The notes: generated by a model from the letters alone, not told the origin. Positions 51,001-59,546 are shown, numbered from the stretch's first letter. The stretch is 64,000 nt of DNA from Oscillibacter valericigenes (GCF_021531915.1 NZ_JAFBIV010000006.1:1-64000); one strand, 5' to 3'. Program-made: numbers and translations.

Positions 51001-53826
51001 ATGAAACAACATCGAACCCTGCGGCGGGGACTCAGCATACTGCTGTCCCTGGTGATGTGCCTGAGTCTGCTGCCTGCCGCCGCGCTGGCGGATGACAGTG
51101 TCAAAATCGAAATCAATGAGGAAAATTTCCCAGATGACAATTTCCGCGCATTTGTTCGCCGATATGCTCAAAGCACCTTAGACGATTGGCTCAGCGAATA
51201 TGAAATTAACAATGTAAAAACAATAACTTGCATTAACAGCAACATTGCGGATCTCAAGGGCATTGAGTATTTCACGAATCTGGAGTATCTGCGCTGCCAG
51301 GACAACCAACTGACGACGCTGGATGTCAGCAAAAATACTAAACTGAAGGAGCTGTCCTGCTACAACAACCGGCTGACCTCTTTGGTCGTCAGCAATACGG
51401 CACTGACCTCGCTGGGCTGCAGCAACAACCAACTGACGACGCTGGATGTCGGCAACAATGAAGAGCTGAATTATCTGTACTGCGAGAACAACCAGCTGAC
51501 CACTCTGGATGTCAGCGAAAATGCAGCACTGCAAGAGCTGGATTGTTCCGGCAACCAACTGACGGAGCTGGATGTCAGCAAAAATAAAGCACTGCAAAAG
51601 CTAGATTGTTCCGGCAACCAACTGACGGAGCTGGATGTCAGCAATACCAAACTGCTGCAAAAGGATCTGGATTGTTCCGGTAACGGCTATGAGATTGAGC
51701 TGGATAACGGGACCTTTGCGCTCTCGGCTCTGCCCAAAGGCTTTGACGTAAACAAGGCAAGCAACTGGCAGGGCGGCAAGCTTAACGATGAGAAAACGAC
51801 CCTGACGATAGACAGCGAAGCTGTGCTGGTCACTTATACCTACCAGTTAGGCCTGGGTTACACCGCTGATTTTGCCCTGCTCGTGAAGGGTGCGGGCACT
51901 GAAATCAACATCGATGCGAAGAATTTCCCGGACCCGGGGTTCCGGGCGTACCTCGCCGGCAGAGAGGCGAGCTTTGACCTGAACCGGAACGGCAAGTTCA
52001 GCGCCGGAGAAATTGCTTTGATCAAAGAGATAGATTTCTACGATGTGAGAGATGCTTCTGATATTTGCGATCTGACCGGCATTGCGTATTTTACGGAGTT
52101 GGAGGTGTTGAACTGTTACCCCTTCGAGGTGACTAAGCTGGATGTCAGCAAGCTTGTTAAACTGAAGGAGTTGCTCTGCCCCGATAGTCCGCTGACCACT
52201 CTGGATGTCAGCAACAATGAAGCGCTTATAGCATTGAACTGCGACAATAACCAACTGACGGAGCTGGATATCAGCAACAATAACGCACTGCAGTATCTTT
52301 ACTGCGGGCACAACCAACTGACGGAGCTGGATGTCAAAGACAAGAACGCGCTGCAGCATCTGGGCTGCGAGTACAACCAACTGACAGAGCTGGATGTCAG
52401 CTATAATACAGCACTGGTGACACTGAATTGCAGCGGCAACCAGCTGACGACACTGGATATCAGCAAGAATACAAAACTGGAGTGGCTGTACTGCTACAAC
52501 AACCAACTGACAGCACTCGATGCCACCTACAATACAGCACTGACGTACTATGGGCTGCATTGTTATGACAATGTCTATGAGATTGAGCTGGATGAAAACA
52601 GATCCTTTTCTCTCTCCAACCTGCCCGAGGGCTTTGTCGTAGGCAGGACAAGCGGATGGACAGGCGGCGAGCTTAACGAGGATAAAACGGTCCTGACGGT
52701 GTACGAAGGCGTCAACAAGGTCACATACACATACGACTGTGGAAACAACAATATTTATAGAGAAGATATCATCTTTACGTTGGATGCTACCCCAAGATAC
52801 ACCGTTACTTTCGACGCCAACGGCGGCACGGTAACACCGGAAAGTGCAAAAACTAACGCCGACGGCACGCTGAGCACTCCGCCCACCCCCACCCTCAGCG
52901 GCTACACCTTTGACGGCTGGTACACCGAAGCCAGCGGCGGCACCGAGATCACGCCCGATTATGCGTTCTCTGCTGACACTACCGTTTATGCCCATTGGAC
53001 TTACACCGGCGGCAGCGGTTCCGGCGGCAGCTCCTCCGGCGGCGGCTCGCCCAGCTATTCCGTCACCGTGGATAAGACCGTGAACGGAACGGTCACCGTT
53101 TCCCCCAAGAGCGCTTCCAAGGGCGCCACTGTCACCCTGACGGTCACGCCCGACAAGGGCTATGCCCTGGAGACCCTGACTGTCACCGACACCAGCGGCA
53201 ACAAGGTCAAGCTCACCGGGAAGAACGGCAAGTACACCTTCACCATGCCCGCCTCCAAGGTCACGGTCAAGGCCACCTTCATGGAGGATAACTCCATGCT
53301 GAACTTCTTCGTGGATGTCCCTGCCGACGCTTACTACTACGACGCAGTCCTGTGGGCCGCTGAGAACGGCATCACCGGCGGTGTGGATGATACCCACTTC
53401 GCACCCAACGCTCCCTGCACCCGGGCGCAGATCGTCACCTTCCTGTGGCGTGCCGCCGGATGCCCGGAGCCGGAGACTCTGAGCAGCTTCGCGGATGTGC
53501 CCGCGGACAGCTATTACGCCAAGGCGGTGGCCTGGGCCGTTGAAAACGGCATCACCGGCGGCACCGGCAACGGTATGTTCAGTCCCAACGCCCCCTGCAC
53601 CCGGGCCCAGGCCATGACCTTCCTGTGGCGCAGCCAGAAGTCTGTCGCTCCCGATGGCGTGAATTCCTTCACCGACGTGGCGGCGGACGCCTACTACGCC
53701 GACGCGGTCCAGTGGGCCGTGGAGAACGGCATCACCACCGGTTCCGGCGACGGCACCACCTTCAGCCCCAACGCCTCCTGCACCCGCGCGCAGATCGTGA
53801 CCTTCCTGTTCCGCTGCCTGGGCTGA
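51001..53826 (+). CDS. Secreted SLH-domain surface protein with leucine-rich repeats
   Basis: 941 residues. Signal peptide at 1-27, almost identical to the 46120 protein. Two copies of a ~280-residue module follow. Each begins with an INxxNFPDxxFRA segment, continues with LRRs of ~21 residues (NQLTTLDVSKNTKLKELSCY type) and closes with a YEIELD...GFxVxxxSxWxGGxLN beta domain (about 35-295 and 300-590). Next an InlB-B-like repeat (YTVTFDANGGTVTPES, about 600-665), a Gly/Ser linker, a YALETLTV domain and three SLH domains (about 765-941). The LRRs suggest protein or host-ligand binding. Confidence 0.9.
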   Translation: MKQHRTLRRGLSILLSLVMCLSLLPAAALADDSVKIEINEENFPDDNFRAFVRRYAQSTLDDWLSEYEINNVKTITCINSNIADLKGIEYFTNLEYLRCQDNQLTTLDVSKNTKLKELSCYNNRLTSLVVSNTALTSLGCSNNQLTTLDVGNNEELNYLYCENNQLTTLDVSENAALQELDCSGNQLTELDVSKNKALQKLDCSGNQLTELDVSNTKLLQKDLDCSGNGYEIELDNGTFALSALPKGFDVNKASNWQGGKLNDEKTTLTIDSEAVLVTYTYQLGLGYTADFALLVKGAGTEINIDAKNFPDPGFRAYLAGREASFDLNRNGKFSAGEIALIKEIDFYDVRDASDICDLTGIAYFTELEVLNCYPFEVTKLDVSKLVKLKELLCPDSPLTTLDVSNNEALIALNCDNNQLTELDISNNNALQYLYCGHNQLTELDVKDKNALQHLGCEYNQLTELDVSYNTALVTLNCSGNQLTTLDISKNTKLEWLYCYNNQLTALDATYNTALTYYGLHCYDNVYEIELDENRSFSLSNLPEGFVVGRTSGWTGGELNEDKTVLTVYEGVNKVTYTYDCGNNNIYREDIIFTLDATPRYTVTFDANGGTVTPESAKTNADGTLSTPPTPTLSGYTFDGWYTEASGGTEITPDYAFSADTTVYAHWTYTGGSGSGGSSSGGGSPSYSVTVDKTVNGTVTVSPKSASKGATVTLTVTPDKGYALETLTVTDTSGNKVKLTGKNGKYTFTMPASKVTVKATFMEDNSMLNFFVDVPADAYYYDAVLWAAENGITGGVDDTHFAPNAPCTRAQIVTFLWRAAGCPEPETLSSFADVPADSYYAKAVAWAVENGITGGTGNGMFSPNAPCTRAQAMTFLWRSQKSVAPDGVNSFTDVAADAYYADAVQWAVENGITTGSGDGTTFSPNASCTRAQIVTFLFRCLG

Positions 53827-53882
53827 CAGCGGGGGATGCGCGGATAGCGAAAAAATCTATTGTAATCTCCAGTCACCCCAGC

Positions 53883-53917
53883 AGGTCCGCATGGCTTCAC
53901 GCCATGCGGACCTTTTT
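53883..53917 (+). terminator. Terminator of the second SLH gene
   Basis: AGGTCCGCATGGC (53883-53895), TTCAC loop, exact complement (53901-53913), TTTT tail. Confidence 0.88.
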
Positions 53918-53994
53918 ATACCCGGGCCGCTCCGGGCACCGTGTCCGGAGGGCAATCGCTCCTCCCGGTCCGCCTTGGGCGCTGGCCATTGGGC

Positions 53995-54114
53995 GGGCGG
54001 GACCGCCCGGACGGTTTCGGCGTCGGTGGGAAATTGCAGCCGCGCATAGGCAAGCTGGCCCTCATTGTACTTGCCCGGGTTGGCGATATAGGCTTCCAGT
54101 AACGCTATATTCAT
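53995..54114 (-). pseudogene. Fragment of an ArdA-like antirestriction gene
   Basis: Minus strand MNIALLEAYIANPGKYNEGQ and the next ~20 residues resemble the ArdA N-terminus (VYIANLGKYNEGELxGxW...P). Similarity ends after ~40 residues and the frame then reads into unrelated Arg/Pro-rich sequence. ArdA is typical of Tn916-like elements, which fits the integrases nearby. No start site of quality is present. Confidence 0.45.
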
Positions 54115-54217
54115 CAAGAACCACCATCGCCATATAGGCAGCTGCAGCTTTTTCGCATCTCTCCCTTGCGGCAACCGCAAGTTTACAGGACTCATGCCAG
54201 ATGGTAAAATGAAACTG

Positions 54218-54275
54218 TATTTAGGGTGAAGTATCTTAGGGTGAAGTATCTTAGGGCGGAGCATTTTAGGGAGGA
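54218..54275 (+). repeat. Short tandem direct repeats
   Basis: TTAGGGTGAAGTATC twice in tandem, then the degenerate TTAGGGCGGAGCATT and another TTAGGG. An AACTGTATTTA-type segment just before it recurs loosely at 54510. Confidence 0.7.
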
Positions 54276-54299
54276 TGGAAAGCAACAAGGGGGGTAGTC

Positions 54300-55189
54300 T
54301 GCCCATTGCCGTGTCCGCAGGATGGGCCAGAAGTCAACGTATAACGTAGACGATCAAGAACGCAAGATTGGGAACTTTTACATAAAGGCTACACATAACG
54401 TAAACGGATTGATATGTCGGCAAACGGCTACGTTATGCGTAAAAACCGCACTTCCGTGCAGAAACTCGCGTAGATTCAGGTGTCATATACACTTTGCTTC
54501 CGGCATGGTAAACTGACACTGTATTTATTATATGAACTTCCCCGGAATGGGCCTTATTAAGTAGTGAGCCACGGATGCGGAGCATCCCGGCAGGTTGAAT
54601 GAAACATTTTTTGCCAGGAAAGCAGATTTAGGTATAGATGAGTTCCTCTGGCAGATGCAGTATGATGATATTGGATTTATTAGAGATGGGTTTCCCTCCT
54701 ATGGGACTTGCTAAGTTGTGAGCCGAGTTTTGTGAGCTTTTTCGGTATGCTGAATGTGGACATAGGGACTACTATACCCATTTGTTCCACGCAAAGCTTC
54801 TTTAGGCCGAATAACCCGTGAGAATTGAATAACCGAGAATTTTGAAAGACACGAAAAGGATGACTGCACGCAGAAAACGCAGCCTCTTTCCGTGTCTTTT
54901 CGCGTCTGAAATCGCTGTGGTGTTTGCCAGCCATGGCCCGGCAGGAATGCCGGTGAGAAAGTGACTTGTCGATCAATTTTATTAAGAAGCATGGAAAGCC
55001 GTTGAAGCGGTACGGCAGGGAAACCGCCCAGGGAATATGGCAGCCTCCCGACCTGTGCGCCATGGTGACAGCATGGTTCCGGCAGCGCAGGAACACGCAT
55101 CCCCGATCCGCAGCCGGGCGGATCAAACGACACTCGCGGCTGGTGGCAGACGTCACTGACCGCAGCCGAGTTCAGCGGTTGTGTCAGCA
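54300..55189. other. Non-coding, decayed stretch
   Basis: No reading frame here has a convincing start, ribosome site or recognisable product. Features seen are scattered ATAACGTA/TACGTTAT motifs (54340-54450) and two loose copies of AAGT-GTGAGCC (54561, 54713). A weak AAGACACGAAAAGGATG/GTGTCTTTTC hairpin lies near 54845-54905. It looks like debris of earlier insertions. Confidence 0.5.
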
Positions 55190-55301
55190 GTCGTCGTCGG
55201 AGCAAGCTTCGCATCGTTCGCTTCCGCATTCATGCGAAAGCTCACTCGCTGCGCTGCTCCTCCTCTCCAAATCGAACCCGCTTCGCTGGGCTTCGATTTG
55301 G
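55190..55301 (-). repeat. Dispersed hairpin family 1 copy inside the island
   Basis: Minus strand: CCAAATCGAAGCCCAGCG...GGGTTCGATTTGG hairpin (55267-55301), GAGAGGAGGAGCAGCGCAGC, a GAGTGAGCTTTCGC stem region, ending GCTCCGACGACGA. It is the same family as the copies near ssrA, walK and smc, here within mobile DNA. Confidence 0.75.
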
Positions 55302-55550
55302 TTTTGGAACTGGCGACAGGGTTCTACCCCATACTGCATTCGTACTGACCTGGTTCAAAATCAAAAAGAGACAGGCTTCCGTAAGTGGGGCGCTTTGTTC
55401 TTTGGAGTGCTTCTGCCGCAAGATGTTCCGGCATTGTAGTTTGTTGGAGCTGTTGCGATTTCTTCGGAAATCAAGCGGAAACGGACGAATGTGCCAATGG
55501 GTGAACTGCGTCTATCTGAACTTACTATGATCGACAAGGAGATTTTTGAT

Positions 55551-56471
55551 ATGGCAAGAAACATTGAAAACATGGGCATTTATCTGTCCCTGGTGAGTCA
55601 GCTGGACAAGCTGGCCCGGCATAACCGGCAAGGCAGTTTCCGAACCAAGGAACGGTATTACGAAGCCATGAAGCGGTTCTGCGCGTATCTGGCGGATGAG
55701 TTTCATCTCCAAAAGCTGGAGAATATCAGCGGCAAGCATTTAGTCAGTTATGTGATCTATCTGCAGGACAGTGGTAAATCGGCCAGTACCATCAAAACGG
55801 ATCTGGCAGCCATCCGGTTTTTCCATGACAAAATGAGCAATCCCAAGTACCGGCTTCCGACCAACGACGAACTGGCTGTGGAGCTGGAGCGGCGCTGCTT
55901 CGGCGGAACGGACCGCACATGGAGCATGACGGAGTTCAACAAGATGCTGGGTAAGGCGCTGGCGATTGACCGCTATGACTTCATCCTCGCACTATACTTA
56001 GCCCGTTTTGCCGGTCTCCGTATCCATGAGTGCTTCCGCATCGACACCGCCACGGCGGAGCGGGCGCTCCGTGAGAACGCCATCACCATCAAGGGCAAGG
56101 GCGGCAAGGTGCGGACTGTCCCCATCAACGAGAAAATTGCCATCGCTATGCGGAAGCAGCTGGAGCGCACGCCACGGGGTCATAAACTGCTGGTGCCCGA
56201 TGACGTGCCTACAGACCGGGCCATCAACCACCTGCAATTCTTCATTATGAAGCACCGGGAGGAAGTGCGGGATGTGGATTCTGACCGCCCGATGACCTTT
56301 CATGGACTCCGCCATACCTACGCGGCGGAGAAATACCAGGAACTGGTCGACAGCGGCAAGAGCCCTCTGGACGCCCATTTTGAGGTCTCCCGCCTGCTGG
56401 GCCATGAGCGGCCGGATGTGACCAATATCTACCTGGCCTCTGTGAGAAAGGGTGACAAGCATGAGCAGTAA
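55551..56471 (+). CDS. Tyrosine recombinase (XerC/D-like)
   Basis: 306 residues from ATG 55551, which has AAGGAG 9 nt upstream; the frame is open further up to GTG 55491 but without a ribosome site. N-terminal SAM-like core-binding domain (SFRTKERYYEAMKRFCAYL), then the catalytic domain: Arg in ARFAGLRIHECFR, Lys region GKGGKVRTVPI, HGLRHTYA (HxxR), LLGHERPDVTNIYLAS with the Tyr nucleophile. It overlaps the HTH gene by 11 nt. It may act with the second integrase or drive its own excision events. Confidence 0.9.
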   Translation: MARNIENMGIYLSLVSQLDKLARHNRQGSFRTKERYYEAMKRFCAYLADEFHLQKLENISGKHLVSYVIYLQDSGKSASTIKTDLAAIRFFHDKMSNPKYRLPTNDELAVELERRCFGGTDRTWSMTEFNKMLGKALAIDRYDFILALYLARFAGLRIHECFRIDTATAERALRENAITIKGKGGKVRTVPINEKIAIAMRKQLERTPRGHKLLVPDDVPTDRAINHLQFFIMKHREEVRDVDSDRPMTFHGLRHTYAAEKYQELVDSGKSPLDAHFEVSRLLGHERPDVTNIYLASVRKGDKHEQ

Positions 56472-56652
56472 TTACCACTCTTTTGAGGAACTCCCTCTGA
56501 CCCTCCGGGTAGAGGACCTGATGCCCATTCTCGGCGTTGGGCGAAATACAGCGTATGAGCTGGTTCGCTGCGGAAAGATCCGCAGCATTCGGATCGGGCG
56601 TCAGCTGCGTATCCCCAAAGATGCGATACAGGACTACTTAGCTCAGCGTTAA
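56461..56652 (+). CDS. Excisionase-like helix-turn-helix protein
   Basis: 63 residues. LTLRVEDLMPILGVGRNTAYELVRCGKIRSIRIGRQLRIPKDAIQDYLAQR is a complete MerR/Xis-type winged HTH (HTH_17). ATG 56461 lies behind AAAGGGTG and within the end of the upstream recombinase gene. Positioned directly before the Tn916-type integrase it is the likely recombination directionality factor. Confidence 0.88.
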   Translation: MSSNYHSFEELPLTLRVEDLMPILGVGRNTAYELVRCGKIRSIRIGRQLRIPKDAIQDYLAQR

Positions 56653-56670
56653 GCGAGAGAAAAATTGACC

Positions 56671-56722
56671 AGTCCCCGTGTTTGGAGTACAATAGAGGCA
56701 CCCTAAACACGGTGGACTGGCC
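56671..56722 (+). promoter_or_regulatory. Imperfect inverted repeat upstream of the integrase
   Basis: CCAGTCCCCGTGTTTGG (56671-56687) can pair with CCTAAACACGGTGGACTGG (56701-56719) with small mismatches. It lies between xis-like and int and could attenuate or bind a regulator. Confidence 0.5.
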
Positions 56723-56742
56723 CACGCTCGGAAAGGAGTATT

Positions 56743-57936
56743 ATGAAGCGCAATAAGAAAAATGCGCAGGGAGCAGGGACCATCCGCAAGCGTTCTGATG
56801 GCCGGTGGGAAGCACGATTTACAATCGGCTTCGATCCCGTCAGCGGAAAGCAGAAGCAAAAATCAATTTATGGAAAGACGCAGAAAGAGGTTCGGGAAAA
56901 GCTCGCGCAGGTCACGGTTGAGATCGATGAAGGAACCTATATAGAACCCTGTCAGATGACGCTGGAAGAATGGATGACCATTTGGCTGGCGGAATATATG
57001 GGCGATAAAAAATGGTCTACCATCAAGCACTACAAGGCTCAGGTAAAAGCCCACATTCTCCCGGCTCTGGGGCATTATCCACTATCGCAGCTGAATCCAC
57101 ACACCATCCAGGCGTTTGATAATGCATTGTTGCGGGGAACCGGGAAAGAGAAGCCTTTGACGCCGAAAAGTGTTCGCAATGTGCACGGTGTTCTGCGCAA
57201 GTGTCTGGCCGTTGCTGTGCAGCTGGAGTATATCCGCCGCAATCCCGCAGAGCCGGTGATCCTGCCTCGGGTAGAGAAGAAGATCATCAAGCCGCTGACA
57301 GATGAAGAGGTTCGAAAGATGATCTGCGCCGCAGGTGACGATGGCTTCGGGACACTGTTCAAAGTTGTGGTGTTCACTGGCCTTCGTCTCGGTGAGGCGT
57401 TGGGCCTGACCTGGGACTGTGTGGATTTTACCAAGCGGCGACTGACCATTGACAAACAGCTGCAAAAGCGCCCGATCGCTGATGGCGGATTCGTTTTTGC
57501 CTCCTTGAAAAACGATAAGGTACGTGTTGTCGCGCCGGCTCCCTATGTGCTGGATCTGCTGAAAGAGTGGGAACAGCGTCAGAAAGAGTGGCGCCTGAAA
57601 TGCGGCCCGGAATGGCAGGGGTGGAAAAATGAAAAAGAGCGGCGGACCGCTCTTGTATTCACCAATGAGTTCGGCGGACATCTGCATCCCCAGACCGTAT
57701 ACAATCACTTTAAGAAGCTGGCAGCATCTGTCGGCGCTCCCAATGCCAGGGTGCATGATCTTCGTCATACCTACGCCGTTCTGTCGCTCCAAAACGGAGA
57801 TGATGTCAAAACGGTGCAGGGAAATCTGGGGCACGCGACAGCGGCCTTCACGCTGGATGTCTATGGTCATGTTTCGGAACGTATGAAGGAGGACAGTGCC
57901 AACCGGATGCAGCGGTATATTGAGGGACTTCGTTAG
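56743..57936 (+). CDS. int: Tn916/phage-type tyrosine integrase
   Basis: 397 residues. The N-terminal arm-binding (AP2-like) domain is RKRSDGRWEARFTIGFDPVSGKQKQKSIYGKTQKEV. A core-binding domain (about 65-165) follows. The catalytic domain has Arg in FTGLRLGEALGLTWDCVD, HDLRHTYAVLSL, GHATAAFTLDVYGHV with the nucleophile Tyr. GGAAAGGAG precedes the ATG. It lies ~110 bp from the right att copy and next to AAGGGTC arm sites, so it is probably the enzyme that inserted this island. Confidence 0.95.
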   Translation: MKRNKKNAQGAGTIRKRSDGRWEARFTIGFDPVSGKQKQKSIYGKTQKEVREKLAQVTVEIDEGTYIEPCQMTLEEWMTIWLAEYMGDKKWSTIKHYKAQVKAHILPALGHYPLSQLNPHTIQAFDNALLRGTGKEKPLTPKSVRNVHGVLRKCLAVAVQLEYIRRNPAEPVILPRVEKKIIKPLTDEEVRKMICAAGDDGFGTLFKVVVFTGLRLGEALGLTWDCVDFTKRRLTIDKQLQKRPIADGGFVFASLKNDKVRVVAPAPYVLDLLKEWEQRQKEWRLKCGPEWQGWKNEKERRTALVFTNEFGGHLHPQTVYNHFKKLAASVGAPNARVHDLRHTYAVLSLQNGDDVKTVQGNLGHATAAFTLDVYGHVSERMKEDSANRMQRYIEGLR

Positions 57937-57975
57937 CTTTTAGGCTGGCTCCAAAAGATTGTTAAAAAATCTCGT

Positions 57976-57994
57976 AAGGGTCAAAATAAGGGTC
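57976..57994 (+). other. Candidate integrase arm-type sites, right
   Basis: AAGGGTC at 57976 and 57988, 12 bp apart, separated by AAAAT; the arrangement is identical to 42812/42824. Confidence 0.6.
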
Positions 57995-58004
57995 AAAACG
58001 CAGA

Positions 58005-58041
58005 AAAAAGTCCTGAAACCCTTGGGATTTCAGGACTTTTT
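58005..58041. terminator. Terminator hairpin next to the internal attachment site
   Basis: AAAAAGTCCTGAAA (58005-58018) pairs with TTTCAGGACTTTTT (58028-58041). It stands 1 nt from the tRNA 3' end copy, like the hairpin at 42620. Confidence 0.85.
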
Positions 58042-58042
58042 A

Positions 58043-58065
58043 TGGCAGCGGGTGAAGGATTCGAA
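58043..58065 (-). other. Internal attachment site between two integrated elements
   Basis: An exact second copy of the 23-bp tRNA 3' end of 42661. Sequence to its right (CTTGTGATACT) again fails to complete a T-stem, so an element boundary lies here. The intact tRNA gene is expected at the far right end of the next element, outside the window. Confidence 0.8.
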
Positions 58066-58173
58066 CTTGTGATACTATAAAAAGCAGAAGAAAACAGCGA
58101 TAAATGCTATCCGTCGAAACCATTGCAAACAGGGCGTTTCCAAAGAATCGAGATAAATTTAGATAAAACGCCT

Positions 58174-58224
58174 AAAGGGCAACTTAAAGGGTAAACAGCA
58201 TGCCTAAAGGGTAACACAAAGGGT
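58174..58224 (+). other. Candidate arm-type sites of the second element
   Basis: AAAGGGC at 58174 and AAAGGGT at 58186, 58206 and 58218, mostly followed by AA. They lie between att and the second integrase gene. Confidence 0.6.
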
Positions 58225-58259
58225 AAAAAAATCAGCCCCGGAAATGGATTCCGAGGCTG
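58224..58259 (-). terminator. Terminator of the second integrase gene
   Basis: Minus strand CAGCCTCGGAA pairs with TTCCGGGGCTG (58233-58259, one G-U), followed by a run of seven T. Confidence 0.8.
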
Positions 58260-58264
58260 TCTTT

Positions 58265-59545
58265 TTATGCCTTTTTCAGACCTGTAATGAACGCCTGCAT
58301 TCGGTCGGCGCTGTCCTGCTTCATTTGGTCGGTAACGTGTCCGTATACATCCAGTGTGAAAGCCGCGGTAGCGTGTCCAAGGTTTCCTTGTACGGTCTTT
58401 ATATCGTCCCCGTTCTGGAGAGAGGCAACGGCATAGCTGTGCCGCAAATCGTGAAAACGTGCATCAGGTATTCCCATATCCGCCGCAATCTCTTTGAAGT
58501 TCGTGCGGATCGTGTTCTGCGAAAGATTCCCTCCAAGTTCATTTGCAAACACCAAATTGGAAATACCAGCCGGGTTCTCACTTTCCCACGCTTCTCCAGC
58601 AAGTAGTCGCTGCTGGGCCTGCTTGGAACGCCGCCGCTTCAAAATATCCATGACAGTTGATGCCGGTTTGATAATACGGCCCTTGTTGCTCTTTGGTGTG
58701 GTGAAATGGTAGACTTCGTTATTCTCCGTTCTCCTGGTGAGCTGTTTCGCTACCTTTATGGTGCCGGCCTTGAAGTCGATGCAGTCCCATGTTAGGCCCA
58801 ATACTTCTGACTGTCTCATACCTGTAAACAGTGCCACCATGAAAACATCCTCATATTTGGTCCCCTGAATCCGCTGGACAAATTCACCGATCTGCTCCGC
58901 GTCAAGCGGGACAATCTCTTTCCTGGTTGACCTGGGAAGTTCCACAAGAGAATTGTCCGCAGGGTTGAAAGGAATCTTCTTCAGCGCAACAGCTTTGGCG
59001 AGCATTTTATGGAGTACGCCGTGGATATTGCGAACGGTTTTCGCGGACATTGGTACTTCTTCCGTCACTGGCTTGCCGTTCTTCTTGATTATTTTGCCGT
59101 CATTATCCCGCTGCGGGACAGTTCGACCATGATCCAGAAGGCCGTTGTAAAATTTCTGAATTGTCTCCGTATTGAGCCTGGAAAGTTCGATGTTCCCCAT
59201 AGCTGGGCGAATATGGGTATCAATAGTTTTCCTGTACGCATCCAGGGTAGTTTCCTTGACTTTCGCGTTGTATTCCTGGAGCCAGATGGTGGCCCATTCC
59301 CCAACGGTTAATTTATTAGGGGCCGTATAGGTGCCTGTATTCAAGGTAACAGATACCGCCTGCAGCTTCTCCCGGACTTCCTTCTGCGTCCGCCCATAGA
59401 TGGACTTCTGAACCTGTTTCCCAGTGCCTGGGTCTCTACCCTCCGTATACCGGGCTTCCCAATAGGTGTACGGTTTCCCATTCCGGGTAACGGTTTTCTT
59501 GCGGATAGTGCCGGTGCCATGGGCGTTACGGCTACTCTTTGCCAT
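58265..59545 (-). CDS. int: Tyrosine integrase of the second element
   Basis: 426 residues. N-terminal arm-binding domain (YWEARYTEGRDPGTGKQVQKSIYGRTQKEV), core-binding domain, catalytic domain with FTGMRQSEVLGLTWDCID, HDLRHSYAVASL and GHATAAFTLDVYGHVTDQM. It is clearly related to the integrase at 56743 (same motifs, roughly 35-40% by eye) but belongs to a different element, with different arm repeats. Start 59545 lies 8 nt after AGAGGG. Its end is 200 bp from the att site, the usual phage arrangement. Confidence 0.95.
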   Translation of the reverse strand: MAKSSRNAHGTGTIRKKTVTRNGKPYTYWEARYTEGRDPGTGKQVQKSIYGRTQKEVREKLQAVSVTLNTGTYTAPNKLTVGEWATIWLQEYNAKVKETTLDAYRKTIDTHIRPAMGNIELSRLNTETIQKFYNGLLDHGRTVPQRDNDGKIIKKNGKPVTEEVPMSAKTVRNIHGVLHKMLAKAVALKKIPFNPADNSLVELPRSTRKEIVPLDAEQIGEFVQRIQGTKYEDVFMVALFTGMRQSEVLGLTWDCIDFKAGTIKVAKQLTRRTENNEVYHFTTPKSNKGRIIKPASTVMDILKRRRSKQAQQRLLAGEAWESENPAGISNLVFANELGGNLSQNTIRTNFKEIAADMGIPDARFHDLRHSYAVASLQNGDDIKTVQGNLGHATAAFTLDVYGHVTDQMKQDSADRMQAFITGLKKA

Positions 59546-59546
59546 T

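Noticed and set aside
51290-52530. CRISPR-like or tandem DNA repeats (AACCAACTGACG type)
   Set aside because: They are the 63-nt periodicity of leucine-rich repeats in a continuous coding frame.
54711-55229. A possible 172-residue gene on the minus strand
   Set aside because: No ribosome site, Cys/Pro/Arg-rich random-looking sequence, and its start lies in a family 1 repeat.
54966-55439. A possible 157-residue gene on the plus strand
   Set aside because: The second half reads through the hairpin repeat at 55190-55301; the first half matches no family and lacks a good ribosome site.
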